From positions 1 through 18,651 of the forward strand of contig CAVFNL010000039.1 of the NCBI GenBank assembly GCA_963623875.1: a DNA stretch of 18,651 bases. Reading direction: 5' to 3'. Both the position numbers and the translations under genes were made by a program. This stretch comes from UBA3206 sp963623875 (lineage in GTDB: Bacteria > Bacillota_I > Bacilli_A > Acholeplasmatales > Anaeroplasmataceae). Shown here piece by piece: positions 1-5,956 of the stretch. How positions within the stretch are numbered: position 1 is the stretch's first letter; every line of letters begins with the position of its first letter. The notes under the pieces were generated by a model, which saw only the letters and a list, made by a program, of their open reading frames with translations, ran no database searches and was not told the origin of the DNA.

Positions 1-119
1 AGAGTAAGAATTATATAAGTGTATTTAATGGATATCATGGCACTGTATTACTACTTGGTATTGCATATGATTCTAAGACATTAAAACATGAGTCTATGAT
101 AGAGGTTGTAGAAATATAA
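1..119 (+). CDS. C-terminal fragment of a probable AAA-ATPase-like / PD-(D/E)XK nuclease-like protein
   Basis: Only the last 38 codons are present; the reading frame begins at base 3 and ends at TAA 117-119. The tail contains GIAYDSKTLKHESMIE. This matches the ending I associate with the large family of proteins that join an AAA-ATPase-like domain (PF09820) to a C-terminal PD-(D/E)XK nuclease-like domain (PF08011), whose tails typically read like GINYDKKTKKHxCxIE. Those proteins are often present in many copies in gut Bacillota and Bacteroidota, and their role is not established. No catalytic residues lie inside the window, so the assignment rests on the tail alone. The gene converges on the LD-carboxypeptidase and shares a terminator with it. 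Confidence 0.55.
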   Translation, partial: SKNYISVFNGYHGTVLLLGIAYDSKTLKHESMIEVVEI

Positions 120-125
120 ATTATA

Positions 126-161
126 AAGATAGGAGCTCTTATTTATTGGGGCTCCTATTTT
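126..161. terminator. Bidirectional terminator between convergent genes
   Basis: AGGAGC (131-136) pairs with GCTCCT (151-156), and A/T pairs extend the stem outward to 126/161. The plus strand continues with ATTTTAAT and the minus strand reads into TTTATAAT, so it can serve both converging genes. The stop codon of the minus-strand carboxypeptidase (155-157) lies inside the right arm of the stem. Confidence 0.75.
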
Positions 162-1156
162 AATTCATATTTAATTTGGTACTTGTTATCGTTAATTTTA
201 ATTGTGCATGTGCTTCCAACTATAATAGGAATTTGAGGCTTTATATGACCTATATCAAGATTAAATACTATTTCTTTATCTAAGTCTTTTAAAGCATCTA
301 TAACATATGAATTATAATCTTTATCAAACATAATTGTATTGTTTGCAGGTCGTCCGAAGAGGAATGCTTTAGCATTTTTAAACCATCCGGCATACTTCAT
401 TTGAAGAAGACGTCTATATACTTCTATAGATGTCATATCACATGATTCAAAAAACCATATAATATCACTATATTTTTCGTTGAATTTTTTTATTTTGTCA
501 TACATTGTCCCTATAAGTGTTGATAAAACATCTATACAACCGCCTATTATTCTTCCTTGAATAATGCTTGATTCATTTTTGAAACAACTGATTTTAGATA
601 TTTCAGTTAGATTTAATGAAGCATATGGGTCCGTATCTTTTAAAGATTCTTTTTCATAGAATTTGTATCCGTTAAATTTAAATGATTTACCTTGCATTAA
701 ATCTAATTGATCTTTTTGATATTCAATAAGTTTTGAAGAACCAAATTCTGGAGTATTTCCTCCGTATATTGAAGCTACATCACATATAGTTGGTAATAAG
801 AATGTAAGGACTGTGTTATCACTATATCCCATAAAAAATTTAGGTGGAAGATTTTTAATTTTATTAAAATCAATATATGGAAGAATAGACATCATAAACT
901 CTCCTCCACCAACTGACTGAATCATATCAGATGTTATATAAGCATTCATAAAATCTTTTGCAATATCTTTAGGATCTGCAGATAATAAACCTTTAGAAGA
1001 TTCAATAAATGGGCCTTTAACAACTGTTATTTTTCTATCAATAAAATGTGATATTGCCATATGAAGACGTTCTTTATATGGTGTTGTTGTGCAACCAAAT
1101 GAAGGAGCTGTAAGATAAAGAGTGCTATTCTTTTTTAAAAAAGGACCAAAATACAT
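155..1156 (-). CDS. S66-family LD-carboxypeptidase / MccF-like serine peptidase
   Basis: This 333-residue protein belongs to peptidase family S66. The family includes LdcA, which removes the terminal D-alanine from murein tetrapeptides during cytoplasmic recycling, and MccF, which cleaves processed microcin C. The N-terminal LTAPSFG strand, the GGGEF loop and the nucleophile motif GYSDNT (Ser112) are visible. The rest of the Ser-Glu-His triad is probably Glu237 in WFFESCD and His304 in DIGHIKPQ. The length fits the family. A GTG lies nine bases upstream in frame, but an AGGTGA ribosome binding site sits six bases before the ATG at 1156, so I use that ATG. There is no signal peptide, as expected for a cytoplasmic enzyme. 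The product could favour cell-wall recycling or peptide-antibiotic immunity; sequence alone does not decide. The gene is divergent from the unknown operon at 1222 across a symmetric promoter. Confidence 0.9.
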   Translation of the reverse strand: MYFGPFLKKNSTLYLTAPSFGCTTTPYKERLHMAISHFIDRKITVVKGPFIESSKGLLSADPKDIAKDFMNAYITSDMIQSVGGGEFMMSILPYIDFNKIKNLPPKFFMGYSDNTVLTFLLPTICDVASIYGGNTPEFGSSKLIEYQKDQLDLMQGKSFKFNGYKFYEKESLKDTDPYASLNLTEISKISCFKNESSIIQGRIIGGCIDVLSTLIGTMYDKIKKFNEKYSDIIWFFESCDMTSIEVYRRLLQMKYAGWFKNAKAFLFGRPANNTIMFDKDYNSYVIDALKDLDKEIVFNLDIGHIKPQIPIIVGSTCTIKINDNKYQIKYELK

Positions 1157-1220
1157 AAAAATCACCTATAATAATTATACCATATCTTATATTATGGTAT
1201 AATAAACCGAGGTGATTTTT
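1157..1220. promoter_or_regulatory. Mirror-symmetric divergent promoter and ribosome-binding region
   Basis: Two perfect inverted repeats share one centre at 1188.5. The inner repeat pairs 1174-1184 with 1193-1203, and each arm carries TATAAT. The outer repeat pairs AAAAATCACCT (1157-1167) with AGGTGATTTTT (1210-1220), so each arm supplies the Shine-Dalgarno of one flanking gene. On the plus strand TTATAC (1175-1180), a 17-bp spacer and TATAAT (1198-1203) form a promoter, and the same arrangement occurs on the minus strand. Each gene's -35 therefore overlaps the other gene's -10. Predicted transcripts start near 1210 (+) and 1167 (-), giving leaders of about 11-12 bases that begin with AGGTGA. 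Both promoters cannot be occupied at once. Confidence 0.75.
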
Positions 1221-1221
1221 A

Positions 1222-1785
1222 ATGGGATTCTTAGAAGATTTATCTTTAGAAACTAAAAGAAGAAGAAAAAAATATCCAAAAAAATACGAAGGATTTAAAA
1301 GATATAAATTTTATGAAATAAAACCATTATCAGATATACTTAAAATATTAGAATATCAATTCGCAAATGTTTTATACAATAATGAAGTATGTCTTGTTAT
1401 GGCTAAAAAATATAAAGGATATATGTATAAATATACTATTATTTATGATTTGGCTAAGTATATAGCACTTCGCCTTACTGATGAATTGCTTGTTTCTTAC
1501 AACTTGGGTCGTGAATTCGAACATGATTTTAAATTAGAAGACTTAGGTAAAATACCTACTATAGATGTTATTATATGTGATAATGTTTTATCGGATTCAG
1601 TTAAATATAGTATATTGAACACAACATTTGAGGCTAAGAAATATTATAGAGTAGGATTATGTTATGATATAAATTATCATATTTTATTGCAGTTTATGCA
1701 ATCAAAAGAAACCATAGATATGTATTCTAATTTCAAATGGGCAATATATCACGATATAGGTGCTAAAGATGTGGAGGATGTATAA
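1222..1785 (+). CDS. Hypothetical protein, first gene of unknown operon
   Basis: I do not recognise this 187-residue protein. It begins with a strongly basic stretch (KRRRKKYPKKYEGFKRYK, residues 12-29), then has a mixed alpha/beta-looking body with several short hydrophobic strands (VDVIICDN-like segment near 113-122). There is no signal peptide and no convincing membrane segment, so it is probably cytoplasmic. The ATG at 1222 follows AGGTGA by six bases. Its stop overlaps the next start by one base (TAATG at 1783-1787), which suggests translational coupling with the following membrane protein. The basic N-terminus could contact nucleic acid or the membrane surface, but no motif supports either. 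Confidence 0.75.
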   Translation: MGFLEDLSLETKRRRKKYPKKYEGFKRYKFYEIKPLSDILKILEYQFANVLYNNEVCLVMAKKYKGYMYKYTIIYDLAKYIALRLTDELLVSYNLGREFEHDFKLEDLGKIPTIDVIICDNVLSDSVKYSILNTTFEAKKYYRVGLCYDINYHILLQFMQSKETIDMYSNFKWAIYHDIGAKDVEDV

Positions 1786-2426
1786 TGAGATTCATACGAA
1801 ATTTAAAAGCCAGAACATTATTTATATTATTTGGTATTATGGTTTTGTTTGATATATTACTTATTATTCTTTTAATGAAGTTAAATAATAAGAATTTATC
1901 AACAGTATTACTTATAATATCGTTTCTTATTACAACTATGTTTTTGAATGCCGCAATCTTTAAAGTATTTGAGCGCAAGCATAGAAAGTATAATGTAGTA
2001 CGTCATAAATTCAAAGGGCTTGAATATATGCACGAAGCTCTAAGTGATTTTACAGTGAATAGATTGAATTTTGGCACAGTATATTCGAAAGTTATTGATA
2101 AATGTGCATACAAGATTGTGTATGTTTCAGATTATCAACTTTACCAAGAACAAAGTGAAAACGAAAACTATGTTAAAACACCAGGTATAGACAAAGCTAA
2201 ATGGATGATAGGTTTTGAAATATTTTCAGGTATGAATGAAGAATTAGAAACAAAACTTCCTCTTTATTCATTAAGCGGAGAGAAACTATATTATGAAGGA
2301 CTTTACATAGATGGCGATGAAATAGTAGAAGCTGATCATGTAGAGCCCTATACTTATCTTAATGATAAGGTTTTAATGATGTTGAAACGCATTGGTATTT
2401 ATGATGAAGAAGATAATAAAAATTAG
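1785..2426 (+). CDS. Membrane protein with two N-terminal helices and a cytoplasmic domain
   Basis: The protein has 213 residues. Two hydrophobic segments (about 11-31 and 39-59) are joined by a short polar loop and followed by a basic stretch (FERKHRKYNVVRHK), so the remaining 150 residues probably face the cytoplasm. That domain ends with an acidic tail (DEEDNKN) and contains PLYSLSGEKLYYEGLYIDGDEI, part of which looks like a beta-hairpin. I do not recognise a family. Translation is likely coupled to the gene before it by the one-base TAATG overlap. The 3' end overlaps the next coding region. A partner role with the upstream soluble protein is inferred from gene order only. Confidence 0.75.
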   Translation: MRFIRNLKARTLFILFGIMVLFDILLIILLMKLNNKNLSTVLLIISFLITTMFLNAAIFKVFERKHRKYNVVRHKFKGLEYMHEALSDFTVNRLNFGTVYSKVIDKCAYKIVYVSDYQLYQEQSENENYVKTPGIDKAKWMIGFEIFSGMNEELETKLPLYSLSGEKLYYEGLYIDGDEIVEADHVEPYTYLNDKVLMMLKRIGIYDEEDNKN

Positions 2427-2880
2427 TTTAGTTATTGTATTTATACCACTTATATTAGTATCTATTCTTACAGGACTATGTGACTTTTATAATAAAGTGG
2501 GATTTATATATTTTGCGTTAGTTTTAAATTCAATAATGTTTTTTATAACGTTAAATATATATAAAAAATATAAAATATATATTCCAGTAATTATAGTTTT
2601 AACAGGGGCTTATTTAGTGTTTGTAATTTTATCATTAAAAAACCCATATTATGGACTTATAGGAATACTTACAATACTTGCAGGAATATTTGTAAATTAT
2701 AGTAAGTGGTTATATTTTTTATATCCCTTTTTTTCATACCCTGTTGTATTCAATCTTTATGGAATAAACAGATATACAATAGAATTATATATTGTACTGA
2801 TTATATTAGCCATAGCTTATAGTATATGGCTAAAATATCATAAAACAAAAATTTATTTATATGATAATTATGGTGATTAA
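2401..2880 (+). CDS. Small polytopic membrane protein
   Basis: About 159 residues, almost entirely hydrophobic, with roughly six predicted helices (near 7-26, 34-53, 60-78, 84-100, 102-119 and 127-145). It has a short basic N-terminus and a polar C-terminal tail. A TTG at 2392 would lengthen it slightly, and the tandem ATG codons at 2401 and 2404 are more likely starts. No clear Shine-Dalgarno precedes them, and the start lies inside the last 26 bases of the previous gene, so expression probably depends on coupling. I recognise no family. Placement inside the operon suggests that it forms part of a membrane assembly with the two-helix protein before it. Confidence 0.7.
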   Translation: MMKKIIKISLVIVFIPLILVSILTGLCDFYNKVGFIYFALVLNSIMFFITLNIYKKYKIYIPVIIVLTGAYLVFVILSLKNPYYGLIGILTILAGIFVNYSKWLYFLYPFFSYPVVFNLYGINRYTIELYIVLIILAIAYSIWLKYHKTKIYLYDNYGD

Positions 2881-2882
2881 TT

Positions 2883-3173
2883 ATGGCAACTAAAAAATTA
2901 AATAATGCAAAATATAGTATAAGCAATGTTTTGGTAAATAAAAAAGAAGTATCGTTTGATGTGATGGTATCAGGAAATGGTATTACATCATATGATATAA
3001 AAGCAACATATAGCGATGGCGGTATTATATATTTTGCACAAGATAGCATTGAATTAGATAAAAATTCAGTTCCACATGGCAATAATTCTATTAAAAAAGG
3101 ATCTAATATATTTTATAATGTTAATGATGAAGGTGTGCGTGAGGTTGTACGTAGAACTTGGCCACAATCATAA
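2883..3173 (+). CDS. Small soluble hypothetical protein
   Basis: This 96-residue protein has no membrane segment or signal peptide. It looks beta-rich, with alternating patterns such as VSFDVMVSGNGITSYDIKATY and GGIIYFAQDSIEL, and ends in a short basic segment (REVVRRTWPQS). The start is two bases after the previous stop, and GGTGAT at the end of the previous gene can act as ribosome binding site. I do not recognise a family. The compact beta pattern would suit a small binding or adaptor domain, but this is inference. Confidence 0.7.
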   Translation: MATKKLNNAKYSISNVLVNKKEVSFDVMVSGNGITSYDIKATYSDGGIIYFAQDSIELDKNSVPHGNNSIKKGSNIFYNVNDEGVREVVRRTWPQS

Positions 3174-3188
3174 TAGGGGAGAATTTAT

Positions 3189-3893
3189 ATGAGTAGAAAC
3201 GAATACATGCCAAAAATATATAAACCTGAAATTGAAGTATGTCCTTTTTGTGGGGCTAAACTTAAATACAAATATGCAGTATCAAATAAGATAATACAAT
3301 TTTCGCATGGTGAAAAAAGGATAATTAAAAATTTAGGTTATGCATGCCCAAACGATGAATGCATACATAAAGATTTAATATATACATCACAAACTGCATC
3401 TAAATTATGTGTAAAGGGGTATACATATTCAACTAAAGTTTTGGCTACTATTATGTATTATAAAATGATACATAAATCAAGAGATAAAATACTTAATATT
3501 TTAAGCAATGATAATATAGATATTTCTGATAGAAATATTGATATTATTTATAAAAAATTAAAGAAATTATATGAAATGGATTATAAAGAAAACATTAAAG
3601 AAACATATAAGAGTATGATTGATACATATGGCAAAATCATGCTATCAATTGATTCGATTATGTTACCAAATAGTTATAGAGTTATAAGTATTAAATCATT
3701 TTATACATCAGAATATATTGGCATTCATATTCTAAAAATTAAAGAAGATAAAGATTATGATTTCTTAGATGATTATTTAAAAGGTTATGATATATCCCTT
3801 ATTGTAACAGTAAGGCCTGGAGGGCAAGTATATCCTCAAATCAAAAAAAGAGTAAAATCTGGTTGCAAAATAACAAGCTATATTAAAATTTAA
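3189..3893 (+). CDS. Zinc-ribbon protein resembling a shortened, degenerate transposase
   Basis: The 234-residue product has an N-terminal zinc ribbon (CPFC at 18-21, CPNDEC at 53-58). A helical region follows (about 75-130; GYTYSTKVLATIMYYK and DISDRNIDIIYKKL) and then a segment GKIMLSIDS around Asp155. This order resembles transposases with a zinc ribbon, a helix-turn-helix and a DDE core, in which SIDG holds the first catalytic Asp. The region expected to hold the second Asp reads VTVRPGGQVYPQI, with no Asp at the expected place. The protein ends soon after, far short of a full-length enzyme, so it is unlikely to transpose. AGGGGAGA lies just upstream of the ATG, giving one of the strongest ribosome sites nearby. 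I saw no terminal repeats. It may be a remnant or a domesticated DNA-binding protein acting with the operon. Confidence 0.6.
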   Translation: MSRNEYMPKIYKPEIEVCPFCGAKLKYKYAVSNKIIQFSHGEKRIIKNLGYACPNDECIHKDLIYTSQTASKLCVKGYTYSTKVLATIMYYKMIHKSRDKILNILSNDNIDISDRNIDIIYKKLKKLYEMDYKENIKETYKSMIDTYGKIMLSIDSIMLPNSYRVISIKSFYTSEYIGIHILKIKEDKDYDFLDDYLKGYDISLIVTVRPGGQVYPQIKKRVKSGCKITSYIKI

Positions 3894-3896
3894 ATA

Positions 3897-3923
3897 AACA
3901 TAAAATTAATTTTGTGTTGTTTG
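3897..3923 (+). terminator. AT-rich hairpin, probable operon terminator
   Basis: A nine-base-pair stem (3897-3905 with 3910-3918, one G-U pair) closes a TTAA loop and is followed by GTTTGTTTT. Its low GC makes it a weak candidate, but its place directly after the last gene of the operon supports it. Confidence 0.45.
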
Positions 3924-3948
3924 TTTTAATCTTCCTTTCCTTTAAAAT
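3921..3948 (+). promoter_or_regulatory. Probable promoter for the small membrane protein and TetR gene
   Basis: TTGTTT (3921-3926), a 16-bp spacer and TAAAAT (3943-3948) predict a start near 3955, just before AGGAGG. A short imperfect dyad CTTTC...GAAAG overlaps the -10 region and could be part of a TetR operator, but it is weak. Confidence 0.45.
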
Positions 3949-3977
3949 GAAAGTGTAAAAGAGAGGAGGAATACAAA

Positions 3978-4328
3978 ATGGATACAAATAAAATATATGC
4001 AGAAAGACTAGCAAGTGAATATGCTATAAAGGATAATTCGAAAATTGTAGCCTTAAAGAAACTTGATAAAAAGGCTAAACTTCCAGCAATTATTACAGCC
4101 TATATAATTGGTATAATTTCAACCTTAATTTTAGGGGTAGGAATGTGTTTATCAATGAAAGTTATAGGAAATGGTAGTAACACTATGTTTATATTAGGCA
4201 TTATTATAGGTATAATAGGAATATTTGGAGTGTCTATAAATTACCCAATATATTCTAAGATATTAAATGCCGGAAAAAAGAAATATGCATTTGAAATCAT
4301 TGAACTTGCCAAAGAAATAAGTGAATAA
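3978..4328 (+). CDS. Two-helix membrane protein of the TetR-linked family often labelled dihydropteridine reductase
   Basis: The 116-residue product starts with a polar, partly charged region (1-35, ending in ALKKLDKKAKLP). It then has two membrane helices (about 36-60 and 69-88) and a C-terminal amphipathic segment (SKILNAGKKKYAFEIIELAKEISE). This pattern matches small Bacillota proteins commonly annotated as dihydropteridine reductase, a label I think has no good basis because the protein lacks an enzyme fold. A strong AGGAGG precedes the ATG. Its stop codon overlaps an ATG of the TetR reading frame (TAATG), so the two are one transcriptional unit. The likely role is as a membrane component controlled by the adjacent TetR regulator. 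Confidence 0.7.
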   Translation: MDTNKIYAERLASEYAIKDNSKIVALKKLDKKAKLPAIITAYIIGIISTLILGVGMCLSMKVIGNGSNTMFILGIIIGIIGIFGVSINYPIYSKILNAGKKKYAFEIIELAKEISE

Positions 4329-4345
4329 TGGAGGGAGTGTTTCAT

Positions 4346-4939
4346 ATGAATAAGCAAGAAAGTAAATATTTTCATACGGCAGAACTTATGAATGAAGCAC
4401 TCTTAGCTCTTCTTTCGAAAAAAGATTTTAGTTATATAACAATAAAAGAAATTTGTGAAAAAGCCGGAGTAAATCGTTCCACATTCTATCTACACTATAG
4501 AAATACAACAGATTTGTTAGAAGAAACTATCGTAAATATGAATAATAAATTTAAAGAAAGATTTAGTTCTACTACATTTAAAGATGTTGATTCAATATCT
4601 TTTACGGATAAAGAAAATTTATATTTTATTAAAGAAGAATACCTTGTCCCTTACTTGAAATTTATAAAAGATAATAGTCAGTTATTTATTTTAGTTAATG
4701 AAAAATTTGAAACGATGCATGTATCTAAAACATACCAGAAATTATTTTTAAATGTCATAGAACCTATAATGAACAGGTTCGGAGTACAAGAAAAAGAAAG
4801 AAAATATTTATCAGCATATTACGTTAATGGTGTTATGGCGATCATTAAAGAATGGGCAAATTTAAATTATGCAGATGATATTTTGTGGATTGCGGGCTTA
4901 ATTGAAAAAATAATTATGAACAATATTAAACATCAATAA
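4346..4939 (+). CDS. TetR/AcrR-family transcriptional regulator
   Basis: The protein has about 197 residues. The N-terminal helix-turn-helix is clear: FSYITIKEICEKAGVNRSTF followed by YLHYRNTTDLLEE, the classic TetR_N pattern. The remaining 130 residues are helical and should form the ligand-binding and dimer domain. An earlier in-frame ATG at 4328 overlaps the upstream stop. GGAGG at 4330-4334 lies after that ATG and fits a start at 4346, though its 11-base spacing is slightly long. It is coupled to the two-helix membrane protein and probably represses that operon. The ligand cannot be told from sequence. Confidence 0.9.
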   Translation: MNKQESKYFHTAELMNEALLALLSKKDFSYITIKEICEKAGVNRSTFYLHYRNTTDLLEETIVNMNNKFKERFSSTTFKDVDSISFTDKENLYFIKEEYLVPYLKFIKDNSQLFILVNEKFETMHVSKTYQKLFLNVIEPIMNRFGVQEKERKYLSAYYVNGVMAIIKEWANLNYADDILWIAGLIEKIIMNNIKHQ

Positions 4940-4961
4940 GAAAATGATTGATGTTTTTTAT
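4928..4961 (+). terminator. Terminator after the TetR gene
   Basis: AAACATCAAT (4928-4937) pairs perfectly with ATTGATGTTT (4947-4956) and runs into a T-rich tract. The TetR stop codon begins in the left arm. Confidence 0.8.
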
Positions 4962-5046
4962 TTTGTTCAAAAATAACATAAATAATCAATAAAAAGAATA
5001 TAGTATTAGATAATTAATAGAAATTTTTGTTTTTAATTCAAAAATG

Positions 5047-5075
5047 TTTACAAAAAACAACGTTTATTTTATAAT
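5047..5075 (+). promoter_or_regulatory. Sigma-A promoter of the Lrp/AsnC gene
   Basis: TTTACA (5047-5052), a 17-bp spacer and TATAAT (5070-5075) form a near-consensus promoter. Transcription should start near 5082, only about three bases before the GGAGG ribosome site at 5085-5089, giving a very short leader. Confidence 0.7.
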
Positions 5076-5097
5076 AACATACGTGGAGGCGATATGT

Positions 5098-5571
5098 ATG
5101 GCTGAGAAAAATCAATTAGATGAATATGATAAGAAGATATTAAATTATTTACAAGAAGATGCGTCAATTTCAAATATTGACTTATCTAAGAAGATAGGGC
5201 TTGCGCCATCTTCATGTTTACTTAGAACAAAGAATTTAAAAGAATCAGGAATAATCAAACAATTTACTACTATTCTTGATGATAAACAATTAGGATATGA
5301 GGTAACTGCCTTTGCTAAAGTGGCATTATCACCTCTAAATAGAGAAACATCACATAAATTTATTGAGGAAGCAAATAGTATTCCTCAAATTGTTGAATGT
5401 TATACTATTACAGGAGATTGTGCATACTTGCTTAAGGTATACGCAAAAGATTTAAAATTTTATAGAGATTTTGTGATTGATAAGTTGATGGCTATTCCTG
5501 GCGTTTCACATGTTGAAACTATGATGGTTGTCGGAGTAGAGAAACAAACTACATCAATTCCTCTAGATTAA
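5098..5571 (+). CDS. Lrp/AsnC-family transcriptional regulator
   Basis: The 157-residue length is typical. LDEYDKKILNYLQEDASIS opens the N-terminal winged helix, with recognition region LSKKIGLAPSSCLLRTKNLKESGIIKQ-type sequence (about 29-57). The C-terminal RAM domain follows (about 66-150), including IVECYTITGDCAYLLKVYA and a PGVSHVETMMVV strand that forms the effector-binding dimer interface. An upstream in-frame ATG (5044) overlaps the -35 element and is not credible; the ATG at 5098 has GGAGG eight bases before it. The gene is a single unit with its own promoter and terminator. Members sense amino acids. The neighbouring ACT-domain gene could be a target, but this is not shown. Confidence 0.92.
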   Translation: MAEKNQLDEYDKKILNYLQEDASISNIDLSKKIGLAPSSCLLRTKNLKESGIIKQFTTILDDKQLGYEVTAFAKVALSPLNRETSHKFIEEANSIPQIVECYTITGDCAYLLKVYAKDLKFYRDFVIDKLMAIPGVSHVETMMVVGVEKQTTSIPLD

Positions 5572-5577
5572 AAAAAT

Positions 5578-5599
5578 ATGAGGCATTAAGCCTCATTTT
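5578..5599 (+). terminator. Terminator after the Lrp/AsnC gene
   Basis: ATGAGGC (5578-5584) pairs with GCCTCAT (5590-5596) around an ATTAA loop and is followed by TTTC. Confidence 0.75.
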
Positions 5600-5610
5600 C
5601 ATTATCTTTA

Positions 5611-5639
5611 TTGAATTAAATAAAGAATTTATATATAAT
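5611..5639 (+). promoter_or_regulatory. Promoter of the ACT-domain/UPF0210 operon
   Basis: TTGAAT (5611-5616), a 17-bp spacer and TATAAT (5634-5639) predict a start near 5646, about 25 bases before the ATG at 5671. Confidence 0.65.
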
Positions 5640-5670
5640 ATTTGATATAAGACTTAAGGAGATGAATTAC

Positions 5671-5940
5671 ATGAATGCTATTATATCTGTTGTTGGAAAA
5701 GACACTGTAGGAATACTTGCGTCTGTTGCGCAAAAGTGTGCAGAACGTAATGCAAATATTACTGATGTAAAACAAACTATTATTGATAAATATTTTACTA
5801 TGTTTATGATTGTTGATATTACAAATTTAAACATTGAATTTAATGATTTTGTTGATGAGATGAAAGATTTAGGAACATCTAAAAGTTTAGAGATTCATTG
5901 CATGCACGAAAATATCTTTAATCTAATGCACAATATTTAA
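5671..5940 (+). CDS. UPF0237-family ACT-domain protein
   Basis: An 89-residue single ACT domain of the UPF0237 (ACT_6) type. The opening NAIISVVGKDTVGILASVAQ, with the conserved Gly-Lys-Asp-x-Val-Gly-Ile turn, and KYFTMFMIVDI in the third strand are typical. ACT domains bind small ligands such as amino acids at dimer interfaces. The first in-frame ATG (5662) directly abuts AAGGAG and leaves no spacing, so the ATG at 5671 is the start. The gene lies 16 bases before the UPF0210 gene, an arrangement found widely in Bacillota and Archaea. It probably regulates or partners that protein. The biochemical role is unknown. Confidence 0.92.
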   Translation: MNAIISVVGKDTVGILASVAQKCAERNANITDVKQTIIDKYFTMFMIVDITNLNIEFNDFVDEMKDLGTSKSLEIHCMHENIFNLMHNI

Positions 5941-5956
5941 AAAAGAGGTTTATTTT

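Noticed and set aside
1763..3082. Minus-strand open frames of 71 and 93 codons in the unknown operon
   Set aside because: The plus-strand genes have coupled starts and ribosome sites; the minus frames have neither and cut across gene borders.
3189..3893. An active insertion sequence around the transposase-like gene
   Set aside because: No terminal inverted repeats or target duplications are visible, the gene is short and lacks a full catalytic set, and it fits into an operon with a 15-base gap.
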